Source: Polydactylus sextarius (Eukaryota > Chordata > Actinopteri > Polynemidae). From it: a stretch of 64,000 nucleotides of DNA. Positions 12,961 to 29,274 of the stretch are shown here, in pieces. The stretch spans positions 19,009,302 to 19,073,301 of the forward strand of contig CM028931.1 in NCBI GenBank assembly GCA_016801845.1, read 5' to 3'. Positions within the stretch are counted from its first letter, which is position 1, and each line of letters begins with the position of its first letter. Made by a program: the position numbers and the translations under genes. A model generated the notes under the pieces. The model saw only the letters and a list, made by a program, of their open reading frames with translations. It did not search any database and was not told where the DNA came from.

Positions 12961-13892
12961 AGACACGTTAAACCGGGCAACGGAACCGGGTTTGTGTTTG
13001 TTTATGTTCTAACCGGAAACCGTTTGAATGAGTTTGTGATTAACGACGTAAACGTCGGAAACGTCGTAACGTCTTTTTTTCTTGTAGCATCGGAGCTAGC
13101 CGCTGAGCTAGCTCAGCAAATAAACAACACAACCGCAGCGGAGGCGCGTTTATCTTCATTAATGTGCCACTTTGAACTTATATATTAATATTATTAATAA
13201 TATTAAGATTCAACATTTTCCCGCCGGGACGTTATTTATATTTAAACGTGATTAGCATCGCGCAGCTAGCAGGTTAGCTACCGTTGGCTAACGTTGTTGT
13301 AACCGCCCGAGTCTGGATAAATATCGACATTTAGGTCGTTTTTTTATCTGAATTAAACTGGAATTTTATTCTGTTTTATTGTTTAAAAACTTGTTGAACG
13401 AGTCTGAAGCTTCGGTTTGATTTTTATTGTGTTTAAATCAGTTTAAATCAGGTTTTTTTTAGTATTTCGTTTTATTGATTTAGCCTCGTTCTGATAATAA
13501 AGTTGCGTAATTTGTTTGTGAGCAACTCTTATTTAAACACGTGTGTTTGTTTCCAGCTCTAGGTGGCGCTGTGGTTGTTATTAGTTTAACTATTTAATTA
13601 ATTCTTCTTCTTCTTCTTTGGTACATTACAACTATTACGTCATTATCACGTGACATGTGATATAAGAGGCCAGTTTTATTATTATTATTATTATTTTTTA
13701 TTATTATTTTACTGTAAAAGCTGCTTCGACTCGGCGGCTTTGAAGAAACGATTAGTGATGAATTAAAATCTGAGGAATAAAACAAAACTAAAGTGAAACG
13801 AAGCGAAGCAGCAGGAAGTGTCGGTGACATCATCAGGGAGAGACGACGACCACGACGACGCTTCGGGTGACGTGACACTGAACTAGTCGCCA

Positions 13893-19891
<5,999 letters not shown>

Positions 19892-19969
19892 ACCACATCC
19901 ACCGGTCCTGAACCTGGAGCCAGATTCATAACCAAGCAAGACGCTAAGAAACCACATCGACCCCGGCTC

Positions 19970-19975
19970 AATAAA
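19970..19975 (+). terminator. phaf1: Proximal poly(A) signal AATAAA of PHAF1
   Basis: First canonical hexamer, 79 nt after the PHAF1 stop. It could yield a very short 3' UTR; a second candidate lies at 21586. Confidence 0.4.
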
Positions 19976-21585
19976 ACACCAGAACCAGAACCAGAACTGC
20001 TCCCATCGACGGACGGACGCCGTTTCCTGAAGCAGCCACTGCCAGCACCGCCTCGTCTTCCCGCCATCACATCAGGAGACGCCGAAGGCTGCAGCCGCCG
20101 CCGCCGTCGTAGGAGAAATGTGAATCATCTTCATCGTGACCCTCGATACGTTCCTCAATATCTGCATGTGTCGCTGCTGATTTCTACAAATGTAACATTT
20201 CAAAGACTCCGTCACTGTGTCGCTCGTATTTTCTCGTCTTTAAACTTTTAAAAGTCGCTTCACAGACACGGGACGAGAAGGGAAACCTGCCCACCCCCCC
20301 AGCATGAGGAGCCTGAGTCTGAATCTGAATCTGAATCTGAATCTGCATGAGGAGATAAAACAAAATAAAACAAAAAAACATCGGGTTAGCATGTAGCGAT
20401 GGACGCCACACTTTGTTTTCATTCGCCTCCGCCCTCTTTCACTTCACGCTCGCTGTGTTTTTGTTAATTTTTTTAACGTTTGCACTAAATCCACAACGTT
20501 TCATCTCCTTTTTTTTTTTTTTTTTTTTAGTTCAGTTCAGTTGCCAAAATGCTACAGCCAAAGATGTTTCCGGATGATTTCACTCTCCCGTCCTGCAGGG
20601 GGCGCTGTCTCTTACATCACGTAATTTCAACATCGCTGATGTTTATTTTGTAACAAGATTCAAGAAGAAGAAGCGATTTATTTCATCTCATCAGTGTTTT
20701 ATTTGACTTTATAGACGTTATTTGGGTTAATTAGTCAATTGATTTGCTCGTTATCTCCCTGGTCTGACACTAGAGGGCGTCATAGCTCGTCGTGAGTTTC
20801 TCTTCTGTGTCTAAACTTAACGTTGTGGAGTTGACGTCGGTGTTTAAAAAGCTGTAAATAGTCGTAAAAAGTATCAAATATCTTCAGATTATATTTCCGT
20901 CTCGTTAAGGATTTAACGAGCCGTCGGGTTAACGAGCGACGAAACGTTCACGAGCGAGAGCATGTGTTTTATTTTACGTTTTGACAAACAGGAAACTGAA
21001 ACAGAAACATCTTCCCTCCACATCTGGAGTTTGACAAGTTCACGTCCAAATATTTACAATAACCTAAATAAAACAAATCGTCTTTGGCTGCAGCTCCGTC
21101 CTAACGAGCTTAACGAGCGTCCATTTTGTTTCTACGTCTTCAAACAAAACAGAAACGTTGTGCCTCTTCTCCCTCTGACTTAGGAAACTTCTTGTGTATA
21201 TAGATACAATCTGAGCTGTACAGACTGTGTGAGTGTGTTTTTATGGGTGGGAGGAGCTGTGGCGGCGGCGTTGGATGGAAGTGGGTGGAGCTTATCTCGC
21301 CCAAACTCAGGTGGACATATCACATCCTTCCAACAAGTTGAGAAGAATAAAACATGGAGGATCAGTGAAGCTAATCTCATGCTAACACTTTGTATCATCT
21401 GTCGTCTGTGTTTATTATTATTATTATTATTATCATCATCTGTTCTGTTTGCCCCGCCCACTTCCTGTTTCAAACAGGAAACAGCTCATTGATTAATTAG
21501 TTAATTAATTAAAAACTTTTGAAACTCATTGGAAATGTGGCGTTTTATATTTTGAATACTCAGCATGTCGACCGACTCTGAAGGC

Positions 21586-21591
21586 AATAAA
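21586..21591 (+). terminator. phaf1: Distal poly(A) signal AATAAA of PHAF1
   Basis: Canonical hexamer about 1.7 kb after the stop. The span 19892-21585 has no other gene and would be 3' UTR. It includes a short hexamer repeat (TCTGAA units, about 20312-20346) and a CTCF-like word (GCAGGGGGCGCT, about 20595-20606). Confidence 0.4.
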
Positions 21592-21837
21592 CGACCAGGA
21601 CGACGACCGTTTAACATCTTTAATTACTGGACTTTAATGGAAATAAAATAATAAAAAATAAAAAAGTGTTAATGTTCATTTGATGTCACAGTTCATCTTC
21701 TGTGTGTGCAACCAGGATATGAAACTCAAATTATAACAATAATAACGATAAATAATAATAAAAACGTGGATGTGAAAAAAAAACAAGAACGACTTTTATT
21801 TATTCACCTGTGTCTTTAAATGAGGAACACCGAAGTG

Positions 21838-22037
21838 GGTCACGTGATTTGCGCTGAGCCAATCAGAGGCAGCGGAGTTCAAAATGAGGAAGTGCTATAT
21901 AAGACGTATGAGCTAGCTAACAGCTAACGCTCGTTGGATTAAACGCGCTCAATCTGTTGATGAAAACGCTTTTATTTACTTATTTGTCATCGTCACGAGG
22001 TTAAATGAACATCATCAGCGGCTGAAAACTGAGACAA
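21838..22037 (+). promoter_or_regulatory. Orphan promoter with E-box, CCAAT and TATA, plus first exon
   Basis: GTCACGTGA (CACGTG at 21841-21846), CCAAT at 21859-21863 and TATATAA at 21896-21902 are ordered and spaced as in a classical RNA polymerase II promoter, predicting a start near 21930. A strong donor GTAAGT follows at 22038. No known gene starts here, and the putative first exon has only very short ORFs. It may drive a non-coding transcript running toward B3GNT9. Motifs are seen; activity is inferred. Confidence 0.5.
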
Positions 22038-22082
22038 GTAAGTTTTTGTTCCGATGTTTTAAGTAGTTAGCTTAGCTAGCTA

Positions 22083-22530
22083 ACCGCTAACTAACATGTC
22101 GGATAAAACGGAGCCGAACGGCGACGCCGCCATCTTGCTGTGGTCAAACGGTAACGAACGACGGCGTATTAAGTCACGTGAGGAGGATTATTTATTAATT
22201 TGAAAATAATTTAATAAATATTTAATATTTTCATGTTGATAATAAATTATTTTTGTAAAATATAAGAGTTATTTTTATAAAGAGCGTTTTTTTTTAAATT
22301 TATTTCATTATCTTTCAGCTAGTTAGCATGTTGGATTAGCTGGAATCGAACGGTGACGTCGCCATCTTGTGACGTAATGTTGTTTTTCGCGAATTAAATC
22401 GACAATAACGGAGGAATAAAGGTTGTTATAGTTTGACTGTTGAGAAATTAAACCGATATTATTATTGTTGTAGTTATTTAGCTCAGCTAGCTAACCGCTG
22501 TGTCAGAATGACGCCGCCATCTTGCGGTGG
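22083..22530. repeat. Three diverged copies of a CGCCATCTTG-bearing module
   Basis: Modules near 22083, 22318 and 22490 each have a GCTAGCTAAC-like start and then (G/T)CGCCATCTTG; two also share TGTGGTCAAA/CGGTGGTCAAA. The core equals the YY1 consensus (AAGATGGCGGC) read on the minus strand. The plus-strand ATG at 22096 opens only 35 codons. Confidence 0.6.
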
Positions 22531-22559
22531 TCAAATGATATTGCACCGAGAAATAGAGC

Positions 22560-23090
22560 AACTTAGTTTTTTATTTATTTATCTTTAGAATAAAGTCAAA
22601 GTTTATCAATTTAATTCGATTTTATTTATTTATTTATTTATTTTACTTTTACTAAATTAGATAAAGTAGTAGATAAAGGAGGAAGTTTGTATTTTATATA
22701 TATATTGACTATTTTTAAAATGTTTATTTTTTAGAATGAAGTAAAAAAAAAAATTCTCAATTATTTTTATTTTTATTATTAAATTAATTAAATCTTCCCG
22801 TATAGAATAAAGTTGATAAAGCAGGAAGTTTTTGTTTTTTACTTAATTTTTAATTTTTAAATTTTTTTTAAAATAAAGTCAAAATTTCTGGATTAATTTA
22901 TATATTTTTTTAATTATATTTTGACTTTTCTTTCACTTATTTTTTTCCTTTTAAATGAAGTTAAAATAAAAAAAATCCCCCTCACATCACTGTTAAATAT
23001 TGACGTGATATAATAAAATTAATAATAAAATACTAAATAATTCTGATTGTATTTATTTATTTTTTGACATTTGATTTATTGTTTCTCTTT
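22560..23090. other. AT-rich spacer
   Basis: Low-complexity A/T DNA between the YY1-like modules and the candidate exon at 23101; nothing else seen. Confidence 0.7.
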
Positions 23091-23100
23091 TAAATAACAG

Positions 23101-23160
23101 GAAAGAAAAAAATCACCAGGTCACAGTTGGATCCAGACAAGTCGTCAGCGTCGTCATCAG
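23101..23160 (+). ncRNA. Candidate internal exon of the orphan + strand transcript
   Basis: A pyrimidine-rich 3' splice site (ending TAAATAACAG at 23100) and a 5' splice site (CAG then GTCAGT at 23161) flank 60 nt. All three frames are open, one reading KKKITRSQLDPDKSSASSS, which I cannot assign. It sits just beyond the B3GNT9 poly(A) signal, so later exons would be antisense to B3GNT9. Pattern-based only. Confidence 0.25.
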
Positions 23161-23173
23161 GTCAGTTCATCGC

Positions 23174-23179
23174 TTTATT
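23174..23179 (-). terminator. b3gnt9: B3GNT9 poly(A) signal
   Basis: TTTATT on the + strand reads AATAAA on the minus strand, about 250 nt past the B3GNT9 stop. It is the first canonical hexamer downstream. Confidence 0.6.
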
Positions 23180-23430
23180 ATCAGAAAACAAAACAAAAGG
23201 TTCAACGTCTTCGATTCATGTCGTCGTCTGCGATAGAAACAAGTAAAGATGGCGTCCGTTTCTCATGACAATGATGGTGATGATGGTGGTCGTCTTCGTC
23301 TCCATCGCTCGTCTCCATCACTCGTCCCTCGTTGCTCCTCCAGGGAACAGTCGATTTTCCGTCGAAGGTTAAACCCGTTAACCGTCTCCAGCTGCGTTGG
23401 TTCCCGCTCTGACCAGCAGGGGCCGCTGCT

Positions 23431-26400
23431 CTAATGTGTGATAAACACCTGTTTGTCTCCGTAGTCCGTCTCCGTGTTTGTCTCCGTCTTCCCTCGCCAC
23501 GCGAAGCGCCACGTGGTCGCCGTGACGCCACCGCCGCCGCCGCGGCCGTGACACGACAGTTTGGGGTCGTGCAGCAGCTTCCACATGAGCCAGATCTGCG
23601 GGACGCCGAGGCCGTGGACCACCATCAGGTCTTTGTAGAAACACGGGTCGAAGGTCTGGAGGTGCGGCGCCGCCGACGGCCGCGGGATCCCGAACGTCCT
23701 GAATCCCTGATGACGCGTCGGTTTGACGCCGATGAGCTGGAGACACATCCCGAGGAAGACGTCGTCGATGGGGAACAGCTCCACCTGGAGGACGCAGAGA
23801 GAACGACCACCGTGAAACGGACGTTAAATCAAACGTTCGGACGTCAAAGCGGCGGCGGCACCGACCTGACGACAGGCGCCGCTCAGCCTCCGCGCCGTGT
23901 GACCCGACATCACGAAGCCGCCACCGCCGGCGTAGTTGGGGTACAACATGGCGCCGTACACGGACTCGGGGACGTAATACTTGGAGCTGCGGCGGCGAAT
24001 CGGTTTAGGGTTGATGATGATGTCGCCGACGAACAGATCCTCGTCTGACCTTTGACCTTTTAACATCTCTAAGATGTTCTCGATGTTCACGAACACGTCG
24101 GCGTCGCCTTTAAAGATGAACCTGAAAATAAACAACAACAACATAGAAGATATAAGATTTAAAATTACTGGGAAGAAAATTATTATTTATTTTATTATTT
24201 AATTTAATTTTTTAGTAAATTAATTATTTTTTAAATTCTAATATATTTTATTTGAATTAAATATAATATTTTCATTTTTTAAAATTTTTGAGGTTTGTAA
24301 AAAAAAAAAATTCTAAAATGAAATTTACTAATATATTTTATTTGAATTAAATATAATTAAATAATTTTCATTTCATTAAAATTAAAAATTTGACATTAAA
24401 GTAAAAAAAATAATAGGAGGTGAAAGTTTATTTTATTTTAATTTAATTAATTTTGCCTGATGAGAATAAAGTAAAAATATCAGAATTTAAATTAAAAATT
24501 TTAGATAAAAAAATAAAATAAAAAATATGTTTTTTAATGTGAGAAACAAAATTTTAATTTAATTAATTTTTTTTAGATTTTTTTAATAACTAAAACATTT
24601 TTTTTTTAAATTTTTACTTTAAACAAAAATAAAGTTAAAAAAAAAGAAATAAAGGTGAAATTTTATATATTTTTTTAAAATTTTGTTTTTGACATAATTA
24701 AAAACATATGTATTTGTAGTTTTTTTGTAGTTAACTTGTAGTAGTTAGTAGTTAATTTTCCTGGTGTGAAGCAGCGACAGCGCCTCCATCTGGCCGTGGT
24801 TAGTTAGTTAACAGTGAAAAGATTCTGTTTGACTCTGACTTGACGTTGGAGCAGCTGCTGTTGATCCAGTTGAGGAAGTTTGTTTCCTTCAGCGTCAGGT
24901 TGAAGAAGGTGTCGTCAAAGTCCCAGAGCAGAACGTCCCCGAACGTTTCGCTCTCGTAGCTCAGGAGTCGATCCCACAGAGGCAGCGACGAGCGGTTCCT
25001 GGGAACGCCGAGGAGGAAGACCGTCCTGATGGTGACGCCGTTCTGGAACGTTCCCTCTTTACCCCACGTACGTCGAACCACCTGCAGGAAGCTCAGCGTT
25101 AAGTAGAGAAGGTAACGACGAAACGCGTCGAGCGTCTCCTTCTCACCTGACGTTTGTCGAAATCCGCCGCCACAGATTTAACGGCCACGAGAAGAAACGG
25201 GGCGTCGTCGGCGTCGTCACGGCGACACTTGTGAGGCTGATCCAGGAGCAGCCGAAAGTCTCTGTTGTCTTTGTTCCTCAGGTAACTGTCGAAGTCGAAC
25301 AGCGGCAGCGTCGGCGGCGGCGGCAAACGGCGAGACGTTTTAGTCGGCGTGGCGTTCTTCTGACGACGCTTCGCTTTAGGCTTCGACTCGGGTTTACAGG
25401 CAGGAAGGTGAGGAGACGCCTGGAAACGGAACGTTACAATGTTACAATGTTATGATGTTACAACGTTACGATGTTACAACGTTACAATGTTATGATGTTA
25501 CAATGTTACAACATTACAACGTTACAATGTTACAATGTTATGATGTTACAACGTTACGATGTTACAACGTTACAATGTTATGATGTTACAACGTTACGAC
25601 GTTACAACGTTACAATGTTATGATGTTACAACGTTACGACGTTACAACGTTACAATGTTACGATGTTACGACGTTACAACGTTACGACGTTACGATGTTA
25701 CAATGTTATGATGTTACAACGTTACGACGTTACAACGTTACAACGTTACAATGTTACAACGTTACAATGTTATGATGTTACAACGTTACAATGTTACAAT
25801 GTTATGATGTTACAACGTTACAATGTTACAATGTTATGATGTTACAACGTTACGATGTTACAACGTTACAATGTTATGATGTTACAACGTTATGACGTTA
25901 CAACGTTACAATGTTATGATGTTACAACGTTACGACGTTACGACGTTTATGATCAGTCAGAGGAAGTTAAACACAGGAAGGTGAGGAGACGCCTGGAAAC
26001 GGAACATTACAACGTTACAATGTTATGATGTTACAACGTTACGATGTTACAACGTTACGATGTTACAACGTTACAATGTTACGATGTTACGATGTTACGA
26101 TGTTACGATGTTATGATGTTACGATGTTATGATGTTACAACGTTACGACGTTACGATGTTACAACGTTACGACGTTACGATGTTATGATGTTACAACGTT
26201 ACGACGTTACAACGTTACAATGTTATGATGTTACAACGTTATGATGTTACAACGTTACGACGTTCCGATGTTATTATGTTACAATGTTACGACGTTTATG
26301 ATCAGTCAGAGGAAGTTAAACAGGAAGATGAGGAGACGCCTGGAAATGAAACGTTACAATGTTATGACGATATGATGTTACAATGTTACAATGTTACAAC

Positions 26401-26827
26401 GTTACAATGTTACGATGTTACAATGTTACAACGTTACGATGTTTATGACGAGTCAGAGGAAGTTAAACAGATTAAACTTTTACGACGTCTGGAAACGAAA
26501 CGTTACAATGTAACATAACAAGAACTAAATTAAGGGTCAAACCTGCGGAGACTCTTTATCTGCTTCCAGCAGCGTCCGACTGGAGCTGGTTGACCCGTGA
26601 ACCTCCAGCTTCAGCACCGGTTTGTCCCACCCGGAGGACAGCGCCACCTGCGGGTTGACAGGAGGCGTCGTGAAGTCGAGTAAAGGCAGAGAAATTAAAA
26701 CGTTTGTTGTGAGCGAACCCACCTGTCGAGCGTAGAGCAGCAGACAGAAGAGCAGCAGCAGCAGCATCGTACACACCACGTCTCCTTTAACGTGGACGAG
26801 CCTCCTCATCCTCACCATCTTCAGCAT
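23431..26827 (-). CDS. b3gnt9: Beta-1,3-N-acetylglucosaminyltransferase 9-like, type II Golgi enzyme
   Basis: A GT31-family glycosyltransferase, expected in the Golgi and using a UDP-sugar. Coding exons in order: 26543-26827, 25147-25419, 24840-25081, 23866-24121, 23431-23784; about 469 residues (444 if the optional 75-nt intron 26648-26722 is removed; human about 400). A short cytoplasmic head is followed by a membrane anchor MLLLLLFCLLLYARQ. Then come the stem, LLLDQPHKC, FLLGVPRNRSSLPLWDRL, the DxD metal site in FKGDADVFVN, YAGGGGFVMSG, ELFPIDDVFLGMC and FDPCFYKDLMVVHGL. The last motifs match remembered human B3GNT9 rather than B3GNT2 or B3GNT7, and the neighbour PHAF1 agrees. The homologous start could be MRRL at 26809; the first ATG is at 26827. 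The C-terminus carries a Gly/Thr-rich extension after LSCHG. Confidence 0.93.
24170..24760. other. AT-rich B3GNT9 intron
   Basis: Low-complexity A/T DNA between exons 23866-24121 and 24840-25081; nothing else seen. Confidence 0.7.
25432..26520. repeat. 8-bp satellite with three splice-site-bearing inserts in B3GNT9 intron 1
   Basis: Over 100 units of GTTACAAC, GTTACGAC, GTTACAAT or GTTATGAT. The array is broken at about 25946-26006, 26292-26352 and 26439-26512 by a shared block (TGATCAGTCAGAGGAAGTTA onward). In the first two blocks this includes GGTGAGGAGACGCCTGGAAA, or its near copy, which is the 3' splice site and first bases of B3GNT9 exon 25147-25419. Confidence 0.93.
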
Positions 26828-26862
26828 CTTCACTTCAACCACCAACAGGAAGCGGACTCGTC

Positions 26863-26907
26863 TCACAGCCGGAGGTCGGACGTCCGCTTCGGGACTTCGG
26901 GCTCCAT
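26863..26907 (-). CDS. Upstream ORF (14 codons) in B3GNT9 leader
   Basis: In the same exon as the B3GNT9 start, which begins after a TTGCTGCTTCAG acceptor at 26928. An ATG at 26907 opens MEPEVPKRTSDLRL and stops 35 nt before the main ATG. It could lower translation of B3GNT9; conservation is not testable here. Confidence 0.35.
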   Translation of the reverse strand: MEPEVPKRTSDLRL

Positions 26908-26928
26908 CTTTGTCGTCTTGGCAGACGC

Positions 26929-27315
26929 CTGAAGCAGCAAAACGTCAAATTAATTTACGTTAAGTGAATTAAAGCTGCAGCTTCACAAACACTAGAGAAT
27001 AAAATGATAAAAAACAAGATTAAAGATGAAATTTCAAGACTAGAAAAGAGAATTTTTATTTTATTTTTTATTTTTCCTGCTGAGACGAGAAGAAAATAGA
27101 ATCTTTTAAAGATTTTTTTTTAAGAAAGTAGAAATTTCTATTTTATTTAATTTTTAATTTTACTTTTCAGATTAAAGTAAAAAAAATAAATAAATAAACC
27201 ACAACAATAAACAAATAAACAACAATAACTAGAAGTTTTTTATTATAGTAAAAAAAATTACCTGTTGAGATTAAATCAGAAATTCAAGATTAAAACTTAA
27301 AAAATAAAGACAAAA

Positions 27316-27346
<31 letters not shown>

Positions 27347-28398
27347 GATATTTTAAGAGAAAAAAAGATTTTTATTTTATTTTTATTTTTTTTTTTTTAT
27401 TTTTTAAATTGATTAAATTAATTCACTTTTATTTTAATTAAATACAATTAAATGATTTTAATTCAGTGTAAATTAAAATTTCGAGATTAAAGTAAAAAAA
27501 AAAAAAAATGTTAAATTAAATATGTTTATTAAGGAGGAGGAAGGAGAAAATATGTTTTAATAATTTAATTTAATAAATTAATTACAAAATTAAAAATAAA
27601 AACAAATCATTAAAAAATATATAATATTTTATTTATAAAAATTTAATTTTCAAAAACTTTTCCTGTCGAGGAAATTAAGATTTTTTTGTTTTTATTTATT
27701 TTTCTTTGTTGAAGAAAATAAAATAATCAGAAAGAAAATAAAGTAGAAATTAATCAGAGAAAATTGAAATTTTTATTTTGTCGTCAAAAATGTCCAACTG
27801 TTGAGGATAAAGTTTGTATTAATTTTAATAATTAATCACATTAAAGTTTAATTAATTTTTCATTATTAAGTCAAAAAACTTCCAGAATAAAACAAATTAA
27901 TTTTGTGATTTTTGTCGAAACGACTTGAAAACAAACTGAATTAAAACAACTAAATCAAAGCTGCAGATTAAGAGTCTTTACTGACACGTGAGTCAGACCT
28001 GGACCTGATCCTGGACCTGATCCTGGACCTGATCCCGGACCTGAAGCAACCAGAACTTCAAGTTACATTTTTTACATTTTCATGCAGTTACTCACCTCCT
28101 CTGTGTTAGTTTGAGTTTTTAAAGAAGCAGAAAGTTTCCTGGAGATAAAATCCTGCAGATCTGGACTTGGTTTTTAACGTGTTTCAGGTTTTTGTTGAGA
28201 TACTGGACTCAGCTTCAGGAGGGGGGAGTGTCTCTGTGTCTCCGTCTTATGTAAAAATGTTTTAAAGAACAACATGTCCCTGAAGATGTAACACCAGCGA
28301 GGAAACAAACGAGAGACGGACCGATCCCACACATCTGGACCCAGAGCAGCTGCTGGTCCAGGTTTTTACTGATCGATCAATTAATTAAAGTCATTCGG
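26929..28398. other. B3GNT9 5' intron and AT-rich DNA
   Basis: Mostly A/T low complexity (27000-27960), then a more mixed stretch. At 28005-28042 on the + strand there is a short CTGGACCTGATC repeat. No coding exon recognised. Confidence 0.55.
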
Positions 28399-28404
28399 AC
28401 TCAC

Positions 28405-28500
28405 CAGACCGCCACGAAGACCACGGAGACCACGTAGACCACGGAGAAGAAGAGGAGGAGGTCACAGTGGAAACATGTGGAGGATTTTCTACTGAAGCTT
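28405..28500 (-). other. b3gnt9: Candidate 5' UTR exon of B3GNT9
   Basis: On the minus strand a strong donor (CTG then GTGAGT, intron starting at 28404) follows a stretch with no usable ATG frame. Position and strand suit a non-coding first exon spliced to the acceptor at 26928. The far end is unknown. Confidence 0.3.
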
Positions 28501-28831
28501 TAAGAGCAGCTGAGCTGACGGTGCGTTCAAGTGACGTCTGGAAAACGGACGTCTTCACCTTCACCAGTTAAGTTTTTAACAAACCAAACTTTAGTTTTGC
28601 TTCTAAACTCAAACTTTAGTGTTAAAATTGTATAAAATGTAACAATTTATCATATTAAATGAATATTTAAAGACACAAACTGGTTGTTTTTTAAATGTCC
28701 GACTCTGTCTGGAAACACCCGAACGCACCGTTTTAAAACCAGATCACGTGACTCAAACCGGAGCAGAGAAAAGCCAGATGCCAACACAGCAGCTGAGGAG
28801 GAGGAGGCCTCAAAGGATTGTGGGTAAAGAG

Positions 28832-29010
28832 AAATAAAACACAAACACACCAACAACAGTGAAGGTTAAAGACTTAATTCATTTAATAATCTAACGACTC
28901 TTAATCAAACTCTCAACTCGACTCTTTGTGACTCAACGACTCTTAAAGAAATAAAACACAAAATCAACAGTGAAGGTTTTAAAACATAATTCATTTAATA
29001 ATTTAATAAT
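28832..29010. repeat. Direct duplication around the BBS2 3' end
   Basis: AAATAAAACACAAA, CAACAGTGAAGGTT and AATTCATTTAATAAT appear in the same order at about 28832 and 28949, 117 bp apart. Both copies carry TTTAAT (ATTAAA on the BBS2 strand), so the BBS2 cleavage region may be doubled. Confidence 0.6.
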
Positions 29011-29274
29011 ATTGTTACATTTAGATTCTACAAAAATGTTCTTTAACAAGTGTCTTTGGCTACAAACAAACAAAGACGACACCGTGTAGTTTTCTCTAAA
29101 CTACGAGCTGGAGGATTAAGGCGACGTCAGTGCCCTCGTTCCGCTTCGGTCCAGAGTCCGACACTTTGTTATTAAAGTCCCATCTGTCCCGGACTCGTCC
29201 TGGTCCTGGTCCTTGTAGTGGTTTCTGGTCCTGGTTCTTGTTGGCGTTGAACGTTGAAACGTTGCGTGATGCGT

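Noticed and set aside
22096..22200. Plus-strand ORF MSDKTEPNGDAAILLWSNG
   Set aside because: Only 35 codons, in a module repeated three times with broken frames. Better explained as YY1-like regulatory repeats.
28399..28480. Minus-strand hydrophobic stretch DLLLFFSVVYVVSVVFVAVW before a strong donor
   Set aside because: No in-frame ATG and an upstream stop nearby; kept only as a candidate non-coding exon of B3GNT9.
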